Below are positions 1 through 9,638 of a DNA stretch of 64,000 bases, in pieces. Below the pieces are notes generated by a model. It made no database searches and was not told the origin of the DNA. It saw nothing but the letters and a program-made list of their open reading frames with translations. Each line of letters begins with the position of its first letter. Within the stretch, counting starts at the first letter, position 1. Location: NCBI GenBank assembly GCA_023450085.1, contig JAEXHI010000031.1, forward strand, positions 310,001 through 374,000, in the 5' to 3' direction. This stretch comes from Bacteroidota bacterium. Its GTDB lineage: Bacteria; Bacteroidota; Bacteroidia; Sphingobacteriales; Sphingobacteriaceae. A program made the translations under genes and the position numbers.

Positions 1-156
1 GCTAAACGTAGCCTCTGGCTCAAATATTGAAAGTGGATCTGGTTTAAGGAAAGCTTTCTTGCACCCTCCCATAAACATTAAACTACCTATAGAAACTGAT
101 AGCGTAAGTATTGATAAAGTTTTTTTGCTTTTATATTTAAATAAGTTCATAGCCAT
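1..156 (-). CDS. SusD/RagB-family outer-membrane lipoprotein, N-terminal fragment
   Basis: This is the start of a gene that runs off the left edge; only about 52 codons are present. The peptide opens MAMNLFKYKSKKTLSIL, continues into a hydrophobic stretch and reaches a lipobox-like MGGC followed by KK. That is the usual beginning of a SusD glycan-binding lipoprotein. It starts 4 bases after the stop of the upstream SusC gene, the standard susC-susD order. A second in-frame ATG lies at 150. SusD proteins sit on the cell surface as the lid of the SusC transporter. The family call rests on position and lipoprotein signal, because the diagnostic domain lies outside the window. Confidence 0.75.
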   Translation of the reverse strand, partial: MAMNLFKYKSKKTLSILTLSVSIGSLMFMGGCKKAFLKPDPLSIFEPEATFS

Positions 157-160
157 TTTT

Positions 161-3100
161 TTATAGGGTTACATTTAAACCAAGTGAGAACAAACGGGTC
201 GCTAAACCTCCTGTTTCTGGATCACCATATTCCCAGTCTTTTTGCCATGTAGCCACATTACGTACCGATCCAAAGATTTTTACTTTTTGGATATCCCATT
301 TATTAGTGAGTTTAGCTGGCATGGTATAACCAAAAGAGATATTCTCTAAACGTATAAATGAACGATCATACAATTTGCTTGCACTCGCATTAGCAGGAGC
401 CCTAGCATCCAATCTTGCATATTTGTTGGTTGGGTTTTCTGGAGTCCAATATTCCTTTGCAAAGGTGTTATAGCCATAGGTAATCAATGAACCTCCGTTA
501 TCTTGGTTAAGGTAATTACCATCTAAACTTTTATGACCCATGTACGAATAGATGTTGATTCCTAAGCTGAAGTTTTTGAAGAATGTAAAGTCATTTCTTA
601 ACTGCCAGTTGATTGGCGGAGCAGTTTGCCCTAAGAATTGTTTGTCATTATCATCATAAACTGGGGTTATGCTACCGTCAGCATTTTTGATATCATTAGC
701 AGTGTAGCTGTTTTGAACTTTTGGATCACCTGGACGTTGATTGTATCTTGCTGCTTCAGCTGCTTCGTTTGCTTGCCAAATTCCAGTTACACGGTGGCTC
801 CAGATCTGACTAATAGGTTTACCAATAAACCAGTTGTTCACCTGATCATTTACTTCTCTACGACCAACTACGTTTCCATTTGCATCAAGAATATTCTCGT
901 ATTCATTATAGATGTGCAAAATTTTGTTTTGGTTGTAAGAAAAGGTCAAACTGGTTCTCCATTCGAAGTTATTTTTCTTCATGTTCAAGGTACTGATTGA
1001 AAAATCAAAACCTCTATTTTGTACCTCTCCAAGGTTGGTGATGATATTACCAAATCCAGTAAATCCTGGAAGACGTTGAAACATGATCATGTCATGTGTC
1101 TTCATCGAATAATACTCAAAAGTACCAGTAATGCGATCGTTAAGGAATCCAAAATCAAGTCCTAAATTTAATGAGGCTGTTTTCTCCCATTCTAAGTTAG
1201 GATTGGCCAATCTATCTACTAATAGGTACTTTACTTCTTCCATTCCACTACCTACAATATAGCCCATTGTTTGTCCTAAACCAGAGCCTAGGTTAGATAG
1301 CATCACATAAGGATCTGATAAAGATCTGTTACCATTTTCACCGTAAGAAACGCGTAACTTACCATGAGACATTGGCTTCCAGTTAAAGAATTTTTCATTG
1401 GTAAAATTCCAAGCTAAGGCTACCGCTGGGAAATTAGCATAAGGATTGTTTTGACCAAATGCAGAATAACCATCACGACGCATAGAAGCTGTGATCATGT
1501 AGCGGTCATCATAAGAATAGAAAACCCTTGCTAACAAGCCATTTGCCGTTTGGCGACTATCGTAACTTGAAATGTTATTGTTTGCTCTTGTTCCATTGGC
1601 CACGTTATGGAAACCCAAGGCATCAGAAGGCAAAATGTTTCTTGCTTCTATCCTTTCTTGCCAATATCTACGTTCTTCTGCTTCCTGCACTAAAGTCACA
1701 TTTAAGCGATGCTTAGTACCAAAAGTATGCTCCCAGTTCAAGGTATTATTCAAGTTCCAGTCAAGGCTTTTAGAAGTCTCACGGTCAACCCCGCGGTTAA
1801 CTGGCAAAGATTCTGGCAAAGCAGCAGACATGAAATAACGATTGTAGAACCATTGGAAACGAGGAGATGCATTAAATGAATAAGTGATGTTGAAAGGTAA
1901 TTTAACCTTAGCATTAAAGATGGTATTTAATACATTATAACCTCTCTCCAATTCCAAATACTGTCTGTCAAAATCGTAGTTTACCCCTCTTTTGATACTG
2001 CCATCGCTCATTGGAAACTGAACCAAGTTACCATTATCATCTTTGTAACGACTAAAAGGCGAGTTACGGATTTGGTTGGCGTCCCAATAGTTCAAACCCA
2101 AACCAGGAGTTAAATCACCATCGCTACGGTTTTGGAAATTCACATTCGCGCCTATTTCCAACCATTTATTTACTTTTCCTTCTAATTTTAAATTAGAACG
2201 AATGGCTTTATAATTATTATAGTTTACCGCTCCTTCATTTTCAAGGTAGCCCATAGACATATAATAATTCATGTTATCACTAGCGCCCGAAACACTAGCA
2301 TTATAGTCTCTGTTAAGTCCAGTGCGGAAAGTATGATCGTACCAGTCAAAAGTTCTTCCAGCTAAATAGTCATTTAAAATACCACCTTCGTTTAAGGTTA
2401 AACGTTTTGCATAAATACTAGCGTCAGATTCGCCAGCAACGTTAGTCGTATAGGCTCTCCACTGATCTATGGTAATGCCATATTTCCCAATATTGGCAGG
2501 ACTGTCGTACAAACCAGGCTTAGCCACGGTAGCAGCCGATCTGTAGGCTTCATAATTACCCGTAGTAGGATTAATGCCGTAAGTATCTTTTTTATACCAG
2601 TCTTCACGATATTTCATATACGCGTCTGGTCCAAAAACCTCTCTATATTCGCTCTTTACCGTAGTTCCTATATTTGAACTAATATTAACTACTGGCTTAC
2701 CTTGTTTACCTTTTTTAGTAGTAATGATAATTACACCACTTGCAGCTCTAGAACCATAAATAGCCGCTGCAGAAGCATCTTTCAATACGTCAATTTGTCC
2801 AATATCATCAGGATTAACCTCCGAAAGCTCTCCGTAAAAGATCATTCCATCTAATACAATTAAAGGATCATTATGCCCTCCACCTGTATATACAGAACGT
2901 TGTCCACGCAATTGCATAGAACCACCTCCTTTTGCAGAAGGATCATAACCTACGCTTAAACCTGGAGTTCCACGTAAAATGTCTTGTACTGTTTTTGGGT
3001 TTTCGTTGGCTATTTTATCTGGTATAATCTGCACAATAGAACCTGTAAGGTCTTTTTTCCTCATGCTACCATAACCTACCACCACCACATCATTAAGATT

Positions 3101-3427
3101 TTGTGCGCTCTCATTAAGCGATACATTATATACAGTTGCTGAGGTCAGGGTAATTTCTTGCTTTTCGTAGCCGATAGAGGAAATCTCCAAAACACCGGTA
3201 GCAGGTACCTTTAAAGCAAATTTACCTTGTGCATCCGTACTGATGCCATTAGTAGAGTTTTTCAGTTTTACCGCGACACCAGGTAAAGTTACACCGGTTG
3301 ATGCATCTTTAACGGTACCACTAATTACACGAGTGGCATCTTGAGCCATCCCTTCCTCTAGGCCTATCCCTACTAGCAGAAGAAAGATCAAGAACACTAA
3401 TCGTACTTGCGTAAAATTTCTGTTCAT
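161..3427 (-). CDS. SusC/RagA-family TonB-dependent outer-membrane transporter
   Basis: The protein has 1088 residues. It has a signal peptide (about 1-28), then a carboxypeptidase-regulatory-like domain (GTVKDASTGVTLPGVAV, about 37-115), then a plug starting at VVVGYGSMRKKDLTG and containing GVIIITTKKG. The rest is a long beta-barrel ending in the hydrophobic/aromatic strand LFSLGLNVTL. This order is typical of SusC proteins, which import oligosaccharides across the outer membrane with TonB energy and a SusD partner; the SusD start follows directly. It is divergent from the araBDA operon across a 510-bp spacer with a strong inverted repeat, so its substrate is probably an arabinose-containing glycan. 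That substrate is inferred from context only. No anti-sigma or sigma gene is visible next to it. Confidence 0.95.
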   Translation of the reverse strand: MNRNFTQVRLVFLIFLLLVGIGLEEGMAQDATRVISGTVKDASTGVTLPGVAVKLKNSTNGISTDAQGKFALKVPATGVLEISSIGYEKQEITLTSATVYNVSLNESAQNLNDVVVVGYGSMRKKDLTGSIVQIIPDKIANENPKTVQDILRGTPGLSVGYDPSAKGGGSMQLRGQRSVYTGGGHNDPLIVLDGMIFYGELSEVNPDDIGQIDVLKDASAAAIYGSRAASGVIIITTKKGKQGKPVVNISSNIGTTVKSEYREVFGPDAYMKYREDWYKKDTYGINPTTGNYEAYRSAATVAKPGLYDSPANIGKYGITIDQWRAYTTNVAGESDASIYAKRLTLNEGGILNDYLAGRTFDWYDHTFRTGLNRDYNASVSGASDNMNYYMSMGYLENEGAVNYNNYKAIRSNLKLEGKVNKWLEIGANVNFQNRSDGDLTPGLGLNYWDANQIRNSPFSRYKDDNGNLVQFPMSDGSIKRGVNYDFDRQYLELERGYNVLNTIFNAKVKLPFNITYSFNASPRFQWFYNRYFMSAALPESLPVNRGVDRETSKSLDWNLNNTLNWEHTFGTKHRLNVTLVQEAEERRYWQERIEARNILPSDALGFHNVANGTRANNNISSYDSRQTANGLLARVFYSYDDRYMITASMRRDGYSAFGQNNPYANFPAVALAWNFTNEKFFNWKPMSHGKLRVSYGENGNRSLSDPYVMLSNLGSGLGQTMGYIVGSGMEEVKYLLVDRLANPNLEWEKTASLNLGLDFGFLNDRITGTFEYYSMKTHDMIMFQRLPGFTGFGNIITNLGEVQNRGFDFSISTLNMKKNNFEWRTSLTFSYNQNKILHIYNEYENILDANGNVVGRREVNDQVNNWFIGKPISQIWSHRVTGIWQANEAAEAARYNQRPGDPKVQNSYTANDIKNADGSITPVYDDNDKQFLGQTAPPINWQLRNDFTFFKNFSLGINIYSYMGHKSLDGNYLNQDNGGSLITYGYNTFAKEYWTPENPTNKYARLDARAPANASASKLYDRSFIRLENISFGYTMPAKLTNKWDIQKVKIFGSVRNVATWQKDWEYGDPETGGLATRLFSLGLNVTL

Positions 3428-3619
3428 AATTTGAATTGGTTTATAAATGGTTAATCAATAAATGTTTGTTTGACGCTTATAAGTCCGAGCCGACTAGATC
3501 CTTCCTTTTTATTGAAAAAGGTTAATTGTTCATTCATGAAAGATTCAGATAAATACTCGGTTATTACACAGCCACTAAGGCATTGTCAGTACTAAGTTAG
3601 AAAAAGATAAATTAACACC

Positions 3620-3652
3620 AAATTATAAACGTCCTTTTAACGTTTATAATTT
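3620..3652. promoter_or_regulatory. 13-bp perfect inverted repeat, candidate operator
   Basis: The left arm AAATTATAAACGT (3620-3632) and right arm ACGTTTATAATTT (3640-3652) are exact reverse complements separated by 7 bases. The right arm read on the minus strand includes ATAAACGTTA, which recurs before araB and the GH2 gene. There is no T-run after the hairpin and it lies far from any gene end, so an operator is more likely than a terminator. The regulator is not in the window. The Bacteroides arabinose regulator AraR is a plausible candidate, but I cannot match its motif from memory. Confidence 0.65.
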
Positions 3653-3908
3653 ATAACAATCTAATTTTCAAACAATTAATTTTTATTAAAACTTTTGCTT
3701 AAAATTAACATAACAATATATTGACATCACTAATTGATGTAAAGACAAGGCTTTCAAGCACTTTATTCTCTAACCAAATATAGAAGGACACCTCTCGTTT
3801 TACTTGCCGTTATCAACCTATTAGTTCTATTCCTCTCCCCTGCTTTTTACCACTCAAAAAACATCCACTTTTTTAGTTTTTTATAAAATTTTTTCTTTTT
3901 GAAAAAAA

Positions 3909-3918
3909 ATAAACGTTA
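3909..3918. promoter_or_regulatory. ATAAACGTTA motif upstream of araB, candidate operator
   Basis: This 10-mer matches the core of the inverted repeat at 3620-3652 and the site upstream of the GH2 gene. It ends 19 bases before the araB ATG and lies downstream of the likely -7 region, a position that would suit repression. The function is inferred from recurrence and position. Confidence 0.45.
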
Positions 3919-3937
3919 TTTAGACATTTAAAATTAT

Positions 3938-5641
3938 ATGAACATAACCAAATATGTAATCGGTATCGACTACGGTTCAGACTCAGTGCGTTCCATCATC
4001 GTAGATACAGCTAACGGAAAAGAAATTTCGTCGGCAGTGTATTACTATAAAAGATGGAAACAAGGTTTATTTTGTAACCCCTCGACCAATCAATTCAGAC
4101 AACATCCACTAGATTATATAGAAGGACTAGAAGAATCTATTAAAGAATGTCTCGCCAAGGTTGATCATTTAGCTATTGCAAAAAATATCAAAGGAATTTC
4201 CATAGATACTACGGGTTCTACTCCTGTTGCTGTTGATAGCAATGGAACACCCCTAGCACTTACCCCAGATTTTGAAGACAATCCCAATGCGATGTTTGTG
4301 TTGTGGAAGGACCATACAGCAGTTAAAGAAACTGCAGAGATTAATACCCATGCTGCAAATGCTGAAGTAAACTATTTGCAAAACGTAGGTGGGATTTATT
4401 CTTCTGAATGGTTTTGGGCCAAATTACTACACATTTTAAGAGCTGATGAAAAAGTAAGAAAAGCTTGCTTCTCTTGGGTAGAACATTGTGACTGGATCCC
4501 ATTTCTGTTGACTGGCGGGTCTGATGCTAAAAAAATCAAAAGAAGCAGATGTGCCGCTGGACATAAAGCATTATGGTCGGAAGAATTTGGGGGCCTACCT
4601 CCAGATGATTTTTTCACTGGAATAGACCCATTGTTACAAGGCTTTACCAACAACTTATTTCAGGAAACCTATACCTCTGATGAACCCGCTGGACAAATTA
4701 GTGCAGCATGGGCAGAGCGATTGGGTCTCCCAACCGATGTGGTGATAGGCGTAGGTGCATTTGATGCCCACATGGGTGCAGTAGGTGGCCAAATTGAGCC
4801 TTATCACTTATGCAAAATCATGGGAACCAGCACCTGCGATATTCTAATTGCGCCCTCAGAGGATATCAATAATAGAACGATCAAAGGAATTTGCGGCCAA
4901 GTTAATGGTTCGGTAATCCCAGGAATGTTGGGGCTTGAAGCCGGCCAATCAGCTTTTGGAGATGTTTACGCCTGGTTTAAAAACCTGCTAAGTTGGCCAC
5001 TGCAGCAATTACAACATGCTACATTGATCAATGCAGAAACAGCCATTGCACTTAAGCAAGAAATAGAAGACAATATCATCAAGGAATTAAGCATTCAAGC
5101 TAGCCAATTATCGGAAGAGGAAAGCGTGGAAATTGCGATTGATTGGTTAAACGGCAGACGTACTCCAGACGCCAATCAAGAACTTAAGGCGAGCATTGCA
5201 GGACTTAGCTTGGCTTCTGATGCACCCCGCATTTTTAGGGCCTTGGCCGAAGCAACCTGTTTTGGTGCCAAAAGTATTGTAGAACGTTTCGAAAATGAAG
5301 GTGTACCGGTAAAAGGAATTATTGGCATTGGTGGCGTCGCCAAAAAATCTCCTTACATCATGCAAATGATGGCTGATGTTTTGGAAATGCCGATCAGGAT
5401 TCAAAAATCTGAACAAACTTGTGCTTTGGGAGCAGCCATGTTCGCTGCAGTTGCTGCTGGTGTTTACCCTACCGTAGAAGATGCAGTGAAAGCCATGGGA
5501 ACTGGCTTTGAAAAAGTTTATATCCCAAATATGGATAAACAAAGCTTTTATCGTAAGCACTACCTCAAATATAAAGCCTTGGGTCAATTTACCGAACACT
5601 CACTTAAAGCTAAGGAATATGAGCAAATACCAACATATTAA
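3938..5641 (+). CDS. araB: L-ribulokinase
   Basis: This is a 567-residue FGGY-family sugar kinase, a normal length for AraB. It phosphorylates L-ribulose to L-ribulose 5-phosphate with ATP in the cytoplasm. The N-terminal phosphate-binding motif GIDYGSDSVRS is near residue 9. The ATPase core motif GTSTCDIL follows near residue 305, and the C-terminal FGGY region contains IIGIGGVAKKSPYIMQMMAD. The substrate region SGLW/EHCDWIPFLLTG-type signature is also present in the middle. It is the first gene of a tight operon and its last 23 bases overlap araD. The identity is supported both by sequence and by araD and araA following directly. Confidence 0.95.
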   Translation: MNITKYVIGIDYGSDSVRSIIVDTANGKEISSAVYYYKRWKQGLFCNPSTNQFRQHPLDYIEGLEESIKECLAKVDHLAIAKNIKGISIDTTGSTPVAVDSNGTPLALTPDFEDNPNAMFVLWKDHTAVKETAEINTHAANAEVNYLQNVGGIYSSEWFWAKLLHILRADEKVRKACFSWVEHCDWIPFLLTGGSDAKKIKRSRCAAGHKALWSEEFGGLPPDDFFTGIDPLLQGFTNNLFQETYTSDEPAGQISAAWAERLGLPTDVVIGVGAFDAHMGAVGGQIEPYHLCKIMGTSTCDILIAPSEDINNRTIKGICGQVNGSVIPGMLGLEAGQSAFGDVYAWFKNLLSWPLQQLQHATLINAETAIALKQEIEDNIIKELSIQASQLSEEESVEIAIDWLNGRRTPDANQELKASIAGLSLASDAPRIFRALAEATCFGAKSIVERFENEGVPVKGIIGIGGVAKKSPYIMQMMADVLEMPIRIQKSEQTCALGAAMFAAVAAGVYPTVEDAVKAMGTGFEKVYIPNMDKQSFYRKHYLKYKALGQFTEHSLKAKEYEQIPTY

Positions 5642-6320
5642 AGAAGAAGCCTATCTCGCGAACATGCAACTTCCTGAACTGAACTTAGTGCTCTTTACTT
5701 TCGGTAATGTTAGCGCTGTAGATAGAAAGGAAGGCGTTTTTGCCATTAAACCAAGTGGCGTTCCTTATCCAGAACTTAGTCCTGATGCGATGGTGATTGT
5801 AGATTTTGACGGCAATACGGTAGAAGGAAATTTAAGACCATCTTCCGACACCAAAACTCATGCTGTTTTATACAAAAACTGGTCAGATATTGGCGGAATT
5901 GTACACACCCACTCTACCCACGCTACCGCTTGGGCACAAGCACAATGTCCTGTCCCAATTTTTGGTACCACTCACGCTGACCACTTAACAACGGATATCC
6001 CTTGCGCTCCGCCAATGGACGATAAAATGATCAAAGGAGACTATGAACATGAAACTGGTTTTCAAATCATTAACCATTTAAACGCATTAAAATTAAGTTA
6101 TAAGGAAGTGGAAATGGTATTGGTGGGCAACCATGCTCCCTTTACTTGGGGAAAAACAGCAGCTAAGGCGGTGTACAATAGTGCGGTATTAGAGTCGGTT
6201 GCGCAAATGGCCTTGCTTACCAGACAGATCAATCCAATGGCGCCTCGCTTAAAACAAGCCTTGATCCAAAAACATTTTGAACGTAAACACGGCCCAGATT
6301 CTTATTACGGCCAATCTTAA
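5619..6320 (+). CDS. araD: L-ribulose-5-phosphate 4-epimerase
   Basis: AraD converts L-ribulose 5-phosphate to D-xylulose 5-phosphate, the step that feeds arabinose into the pentose phosphate pathway. I start it at the ATG of MSKYQHIKEEAYLANMQL, giving 233 residues, close to the 231 of the E. coli enzyme. The frame stays open further upstream, but only inside araB. The class II aldolase/epimerase fold is shown by the zinc-ligand segment HTHSTHATAWAQ, the TTHADHL segment and the third histidine in VGNHAPFTWG. The gene overlaps the araB end by 23 bases in another frame, which suggests translational coupling. Confidence 0.95.
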   Translation: MSKYQHIKEEAYLANMQLPELNLVLFTFGNVSAVDRKEGVFAIKPSGVPYPELSPDAMVIVDFDGNTVEGNLRPSSDTKTHAVLYKNWSDIGGIVHTHSTHATAWAQAQCPVPIFGTTHADHLTTDIPCAPPMDDKMIKGDYEHETGFQIINHLNALKLSYKEVEMVLVGNHAPFTWGKTAAKAVYNSAVLESVAQMALLTRQINPMAPRLKQALIQKHFERKHGPDSYYGQS

Positions 6321-6352
6321 ATGCTAAATAAATAATTAACCAATATAAACTA

Positions 6353-7855
6353 ATGATCAACTTAAAAAATCTTGAAGTCTGGTTTATCACCGGAAGTCAA
6401 AATCTATATGGCGAAGAGACGCTTAAGCAAGTAAGCAAGCATGCTCAAATCGTAGCCGATGGCATCAACAATGCCAAACAAGTATCTGTTACAGTGGTTT
6501 ATAAACCGATTGTAAAAACCGCTGACGAAATTTTCGAGACCTTACAACAGGCAAACGTATCCCCAAATTGTATTGGTATCATTACTTGGATGCACACCTT
6601 TTCGCCCGCAAAAATGTGGATTAGAGGTTTGAGTATCCTACAGAAACCTTTATTGCACTTACATACTCAATTTAATCGTGATCTCCCTTGGGATACCATC
6701 GATATGGATTTCATGAACTTAAACCAAAGTGCCCATGGCGATCGTGAATTTGGTTTTATGGTAAGCAGATTACGTAAAAACCGTAAAGTGGTAGTGGGTC
6801 ACTGGCAAGATGAAGAAGCGCTTAGCGAAATAGACGTTTGGGCCCGTGCTGCTGCTGGCTGGAATGATTGGCAGGGAGCCAAATTTGCTAGGTTTGGAGA
6901 CAACATGCGCTTTGTTGCCGTAACCGATGGCGACAAGGTAGAAGCAGAAAAGCAATTTGGTTTCTCTGTAAACACCTATGCTATTGGAGATTTAGTAGCC
7001 GTAATTAATGCCATTCCAGATCAAGCCGTTAACGAATTGGTGAAAACCTACGAAGAAACGTATGAGATGGAAGCCAGTTTAAAAGTTGGTGGCGAAAAGC
7101 ATCAATCTGTATTTGAAGCGGCTAAAATTGAATTGGGCCTTCGCAAGTTCCTAGAAGACGGCGATTTCAAAGGTTTCTCTGATACTTTCGAAGATTTACA
7201 CGGAATGGTTCAACTGCCAGGTTTAGCCGTTCAACGACTAATGGCTGATGGTTATGGCTTTGCAGGTGAAGGAGATTGGAAAACGGCTGCTTTAGTACGT
7301 GCAAGTAAGGTAATGGGTGCTGGACTAGAAGGAACCAGTGCATTTATGGAAGATTACACCTACCATTTTGATCCTGCAAATTCAATGGTATTGGGTTCAC
7401 ATATGTTAGAAGTTGATGCTGCTTTAGCCAATGAAAAACCAAAATTAGAAGTACATCCTTTAGGCATTGGCGGAAAAGCCGATCCAGCTCGTTTAGTATT
7501 TAATGTGAATGGAGGTGCGGCATTAAACGCCTCTGTAATTGACATGGGCAATCGTTTCAGGTTAATTGTTAACGAAGTTGAAGCGGTTGAAGCTCCGCAT
7601 GATCTTCCTAAATTACCCGTAGCTAGAGTACTCTGGAAACCTCTACCCGATATGAAAACTGGCTGTGCTGCATGGATTTACGCTGGAGGTGCACACCATA
7701 CCGTATATAGCCAATGTCTAACCACTAAACATTTTCTAGATTTTGCTAATATTGCAGGCATAGAATATTTAAACATTGGTGCCGAAACCAACTTAGAACA
7801 GTTTAGAAATGAACTGCATTGGAACGACACTTTTTATCAACTAAAAACCAGATAA
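6353..7855 (+). CDS. araA: L-arabinose isomerase
   Basis: AraA interconverts L-arabinose and L-ribulose, the first step of the pathway. The 500-residue length is as expected. Recognisable family segments are the N-terminal EVWFITGSQNLYGEE, ITWMHTFSPAKMWIRGL near residue 80, and the Mn-binding residues. These are the glutamates in GFAGEGDWKTAAL and in AFMEDYTYHF, and the histidines in SHMLEV and GAHHTVYS. The gene follows araD after 32 bases and precedes the symporter by 11 bases. With araB and araD it makes a complete L-arabinose to xylulose 5-phosphate route. Confidence 0.97.
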   Translation: MINLKNLEVWFITGSQNLYGEETLKQVSKHAQIVADGINNAKQVSVTVVYKPIVKTADEIFETLQQANVSPNCIGIITWMHTFSPAKMWIRGLSILQKPLLHLHTQFNRDLPWDTIDMDFMNLNQSAHGDREFGFMVSRLRKNRKVVVGHWQDEEALSEIDVWARAAAGWNDWQGAKFARFGDNMRFVAVTDGDKVEAEKQFGFSVNTYAIGDLVAVINAIPDQAVNELVKTYEETYEMEASLKVGGEKHQSVFEAAKIELGLRKFLEDGDFKGFSDTFEDLHGMVQLPGLAVQRLMADGYGFAGEGDWKTAALVRASKVMGAGLEGTSAFMEDYTYHFDPANSMVLGSHMLEVDAALANEKPKLEVHPLGIGGKADPARLVFNVNGGAALNASVIDMGNRFRLIVNEVEAVEAPHDLPKLPVARVLWKPLPDMKTGCAAWIYAGGAHHTVYSQCLTTKHFLDFANIAGIEYLNIGAETNLEQFRNELHWNDTFYQLKTR

Positions 7856-7866
7856 ACCAACAAACT

Positions 7867-9567
7867 ATGGGGAATTTCTCAACAACGGATATCATTGTAT
7901 TTATCGTTTATTTCATTTTGGTATCAGGCTACGGATATTGGATTTATAGCCGCAAAAAAAACAAAGACGCTTCTGGAAGTCATGATTTCTTTCTTGCCGA
8001 AGGATCATTGACTTGGTGGGCAATAGGTGCCTCGCTCATCGCTTCAAATATCTCTGCCGAACAATTTATCGGTATGAGTGGTAACGGTTTCGTAGTGGGC
8101 ATTGCAGTGGCAGCCTATGAATGGGTAGCTGCCATTGCACTTATTATTGTGGCCGTATGGTTTATTCCAGTTTACCTGAAGAACAAGATCTTTACGATGC
8201 CACAATTTTTGCAAACCCGTTATAACGAGACGGTAAGCTTAATTATGGCCATCTTTTGGTTGTTTTTGTACATTTTCGTCAACCTTACTTCTATTCTTTA
8301 CTTAGGTGCTTTAGCCATCAGCAACCTTGCTGGAGGTGGTAATTTTCACCTGATCATGATTGCGCTTGCGGTATTTGCCTTGGTCATCACCTTAGGAGGA
8401 ATGAAAGTAATTGGCTTTACTGACGTGATCCAGGTTTTGGTATTAATTATCGGCGGATTGGCTACCACTTACATTGCCCTAACCATGGTAAGTGAAAAAT
8501 TTGGCTTAGGAAAAGATGTTTTAGCTGGCTTTAAAATGATGATGGCAGATGCGCCAGACCACTTTAAGATGATTCTGGACAAACCTGGCCCAAATGCCTC
8601 CCAAGCGGATATCAACAAATATTTGATGTTACCTGGAATTGCCATGTATTTTGCAGGACAATGGATTGTTAACCTTAATTACTGGGGCTGTAACCAATAC
8701 ATCACTCAAAGAGCTTTAGGTGCTGATTTAAAAACTGCTCGTAAAGGGATTTTATTTGCAGGTATCTTAAAATTAGGGATGCCAATCATCGTAATGTTAC
8801 CAGGTATTGCAGCTTACGTATTGCATAAAAATGGTGCCCTACAACAAGAAATGGCTCCAGGAGGCAACTTCAATGCAGATAATGCTTATTCAGCGGTTTT
8901 AGGTTTCCTTCCAACAGGATTAAAAGGACTTTCGCTGGCAGCATTAACCGCAGCCATTGTGGCTTCATTAGCAGGAAAAGCGAACAGTATTTCTACCATT
9001 TTCACCCTTGATATCTACAAAAAATACATCAATAAATCTGCTGGCGAGAAAAAACTGGTATTAACCGGTAAGCTCACGATCTTGGCGGCCATTGTATTCT
9101 CAATAGTGCTAACATGGGAAGATTTATTGGGTATTGGCGGCGAAGGTGGATTTACTTTTATACAAAAATATACTGGTTTTATTAGCCCAGGGGTTTTTGC
9201 CATGTTTATTTTAGGGATGTTCTGGAAAAGAACCACCGGTCCCGCAGCTATCGCAGGTTTAATTACGGGATTTGTGTTATCGGTAGTATTTAACAACTAC
9301 GCACCAGCTTGGTTCGGTAATGAAACCCTACTTTACACCGCTTTCCCTAACGGCAAAGGTGGCTACGAAATTCCTTTCTTAATTTGTATGGGACTTTCTT
9401 TCGGTTTCACCATGTTAACCATGATCTCGATCAGTTTATTTGGTCCAAAAATCAACCCTAAAGCATTTGTATTAGAAAGATCAATGTTTAAGGTGGATAA
9501 AGTGACCATGAGCTTAATTGTGATTACACTTTTATTAATTACCATGCTATACGTTAAGTTTTGGTAG
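7867..9567 (+). CDS. Sodium/sugar symporter of the SSS (SGLT-like) family
   Basis: This is a very hydrophobic protein of about 566 residues with some 13-14 membrane helices. It is probably the inner-membrane importer for L-arabinose or a related sugar. I start it at MGNFSTTDIIVFIVYF, 11 bases after araA. The open frame reaches further back only into araA. SSS-family features include the early FFLAEGSLTWWAIGASLIASNISAEQFIGMSG segment, shown here in two parts: FFLAEGSLTWWAIGASL and SAEQFIGMSGNG. A later LAGKANSIS-type segment and the C-terminal unwound helices follow. Its place after araBDA indicates sugar rather than amino-acid transport; the exact sugar is inferred. Confidence 0.9.
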   Translation: MGNFSTTDIIVFIVYFILVSGYGYWIYSRKKNKDASGSHDFFLAEGSLTWWAIGASLIASNISAEQFIGMSGNGFVVGIAVAAYEWVAAIALIIVAVWFIPVYLKNKIFTMPQFLQTRYNETVSLIMAIFWLFLYIFVNLTSILYLGALAISNLAGGGNFHLIMIALAVFALVITLGGMKVIGFTDVIQVLVLIIGGLATTYIALTMVSEKFGLGKDVLAGFKMMMADAPDHFKMILDKPGPNASQADINKYLMLPGIAMYFAGQWIVNLNYWGCNQYITQRALGADLKTARKGILFAGILKLGMPIIVMLPGIAAYVLHKNGALQQEMAPGGNFNADNAYSAVLGFLPTGLKGLSLAALTAAIVASLAGKANSISTIFTLDIYKKYINKSAGEKKLVLTGKLTILAAIVFSIVLTWEDLLGIGGEGGFTFIQKYTGFISPGVFAMFILGMFWKRTTGPAAIAGLITGFVLSVVFNNYAPAWFGNETLLYTAFPNGKGGYEIPFLICMGLSFGFTMLTMISISLFGPKINPKAFVLERSMFKVDKVTMSLIVITLLLITMLYVKFW

Positions 9568-9638
9568 CATCACTTAACGAATCATAATAAAACTAACCTG
9601 ATAGTTAGTAGATCATGCTTAATGAGTAATCGAAAAAG

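Larger units (their letters stand above)
3428..3937. other. Divergent control region between susC and araB
   Basis: This 510-bp AT-rich spacer holds the promoters of the leftward susCD pair and the rightward ara operon. It contains a 13-bp inverted repeat and a second copy of its core just before araB, both listed separately. Possible leftward -7 box: TATCTTTT (3602-3609 on the minus strand). Possible rightward boxes: TAGTTTTT (3874-3881) and TCTTTTTG (3894-3901). None is a perfect TAnnTTTG. I see no coding region here. Confidence 0.6.

Noticed and set aside
3620..3652. Terminator
   Set aside because: The hairpin is AT-rich, lacks a T-run in a suitable place, and lies between divergent genes.
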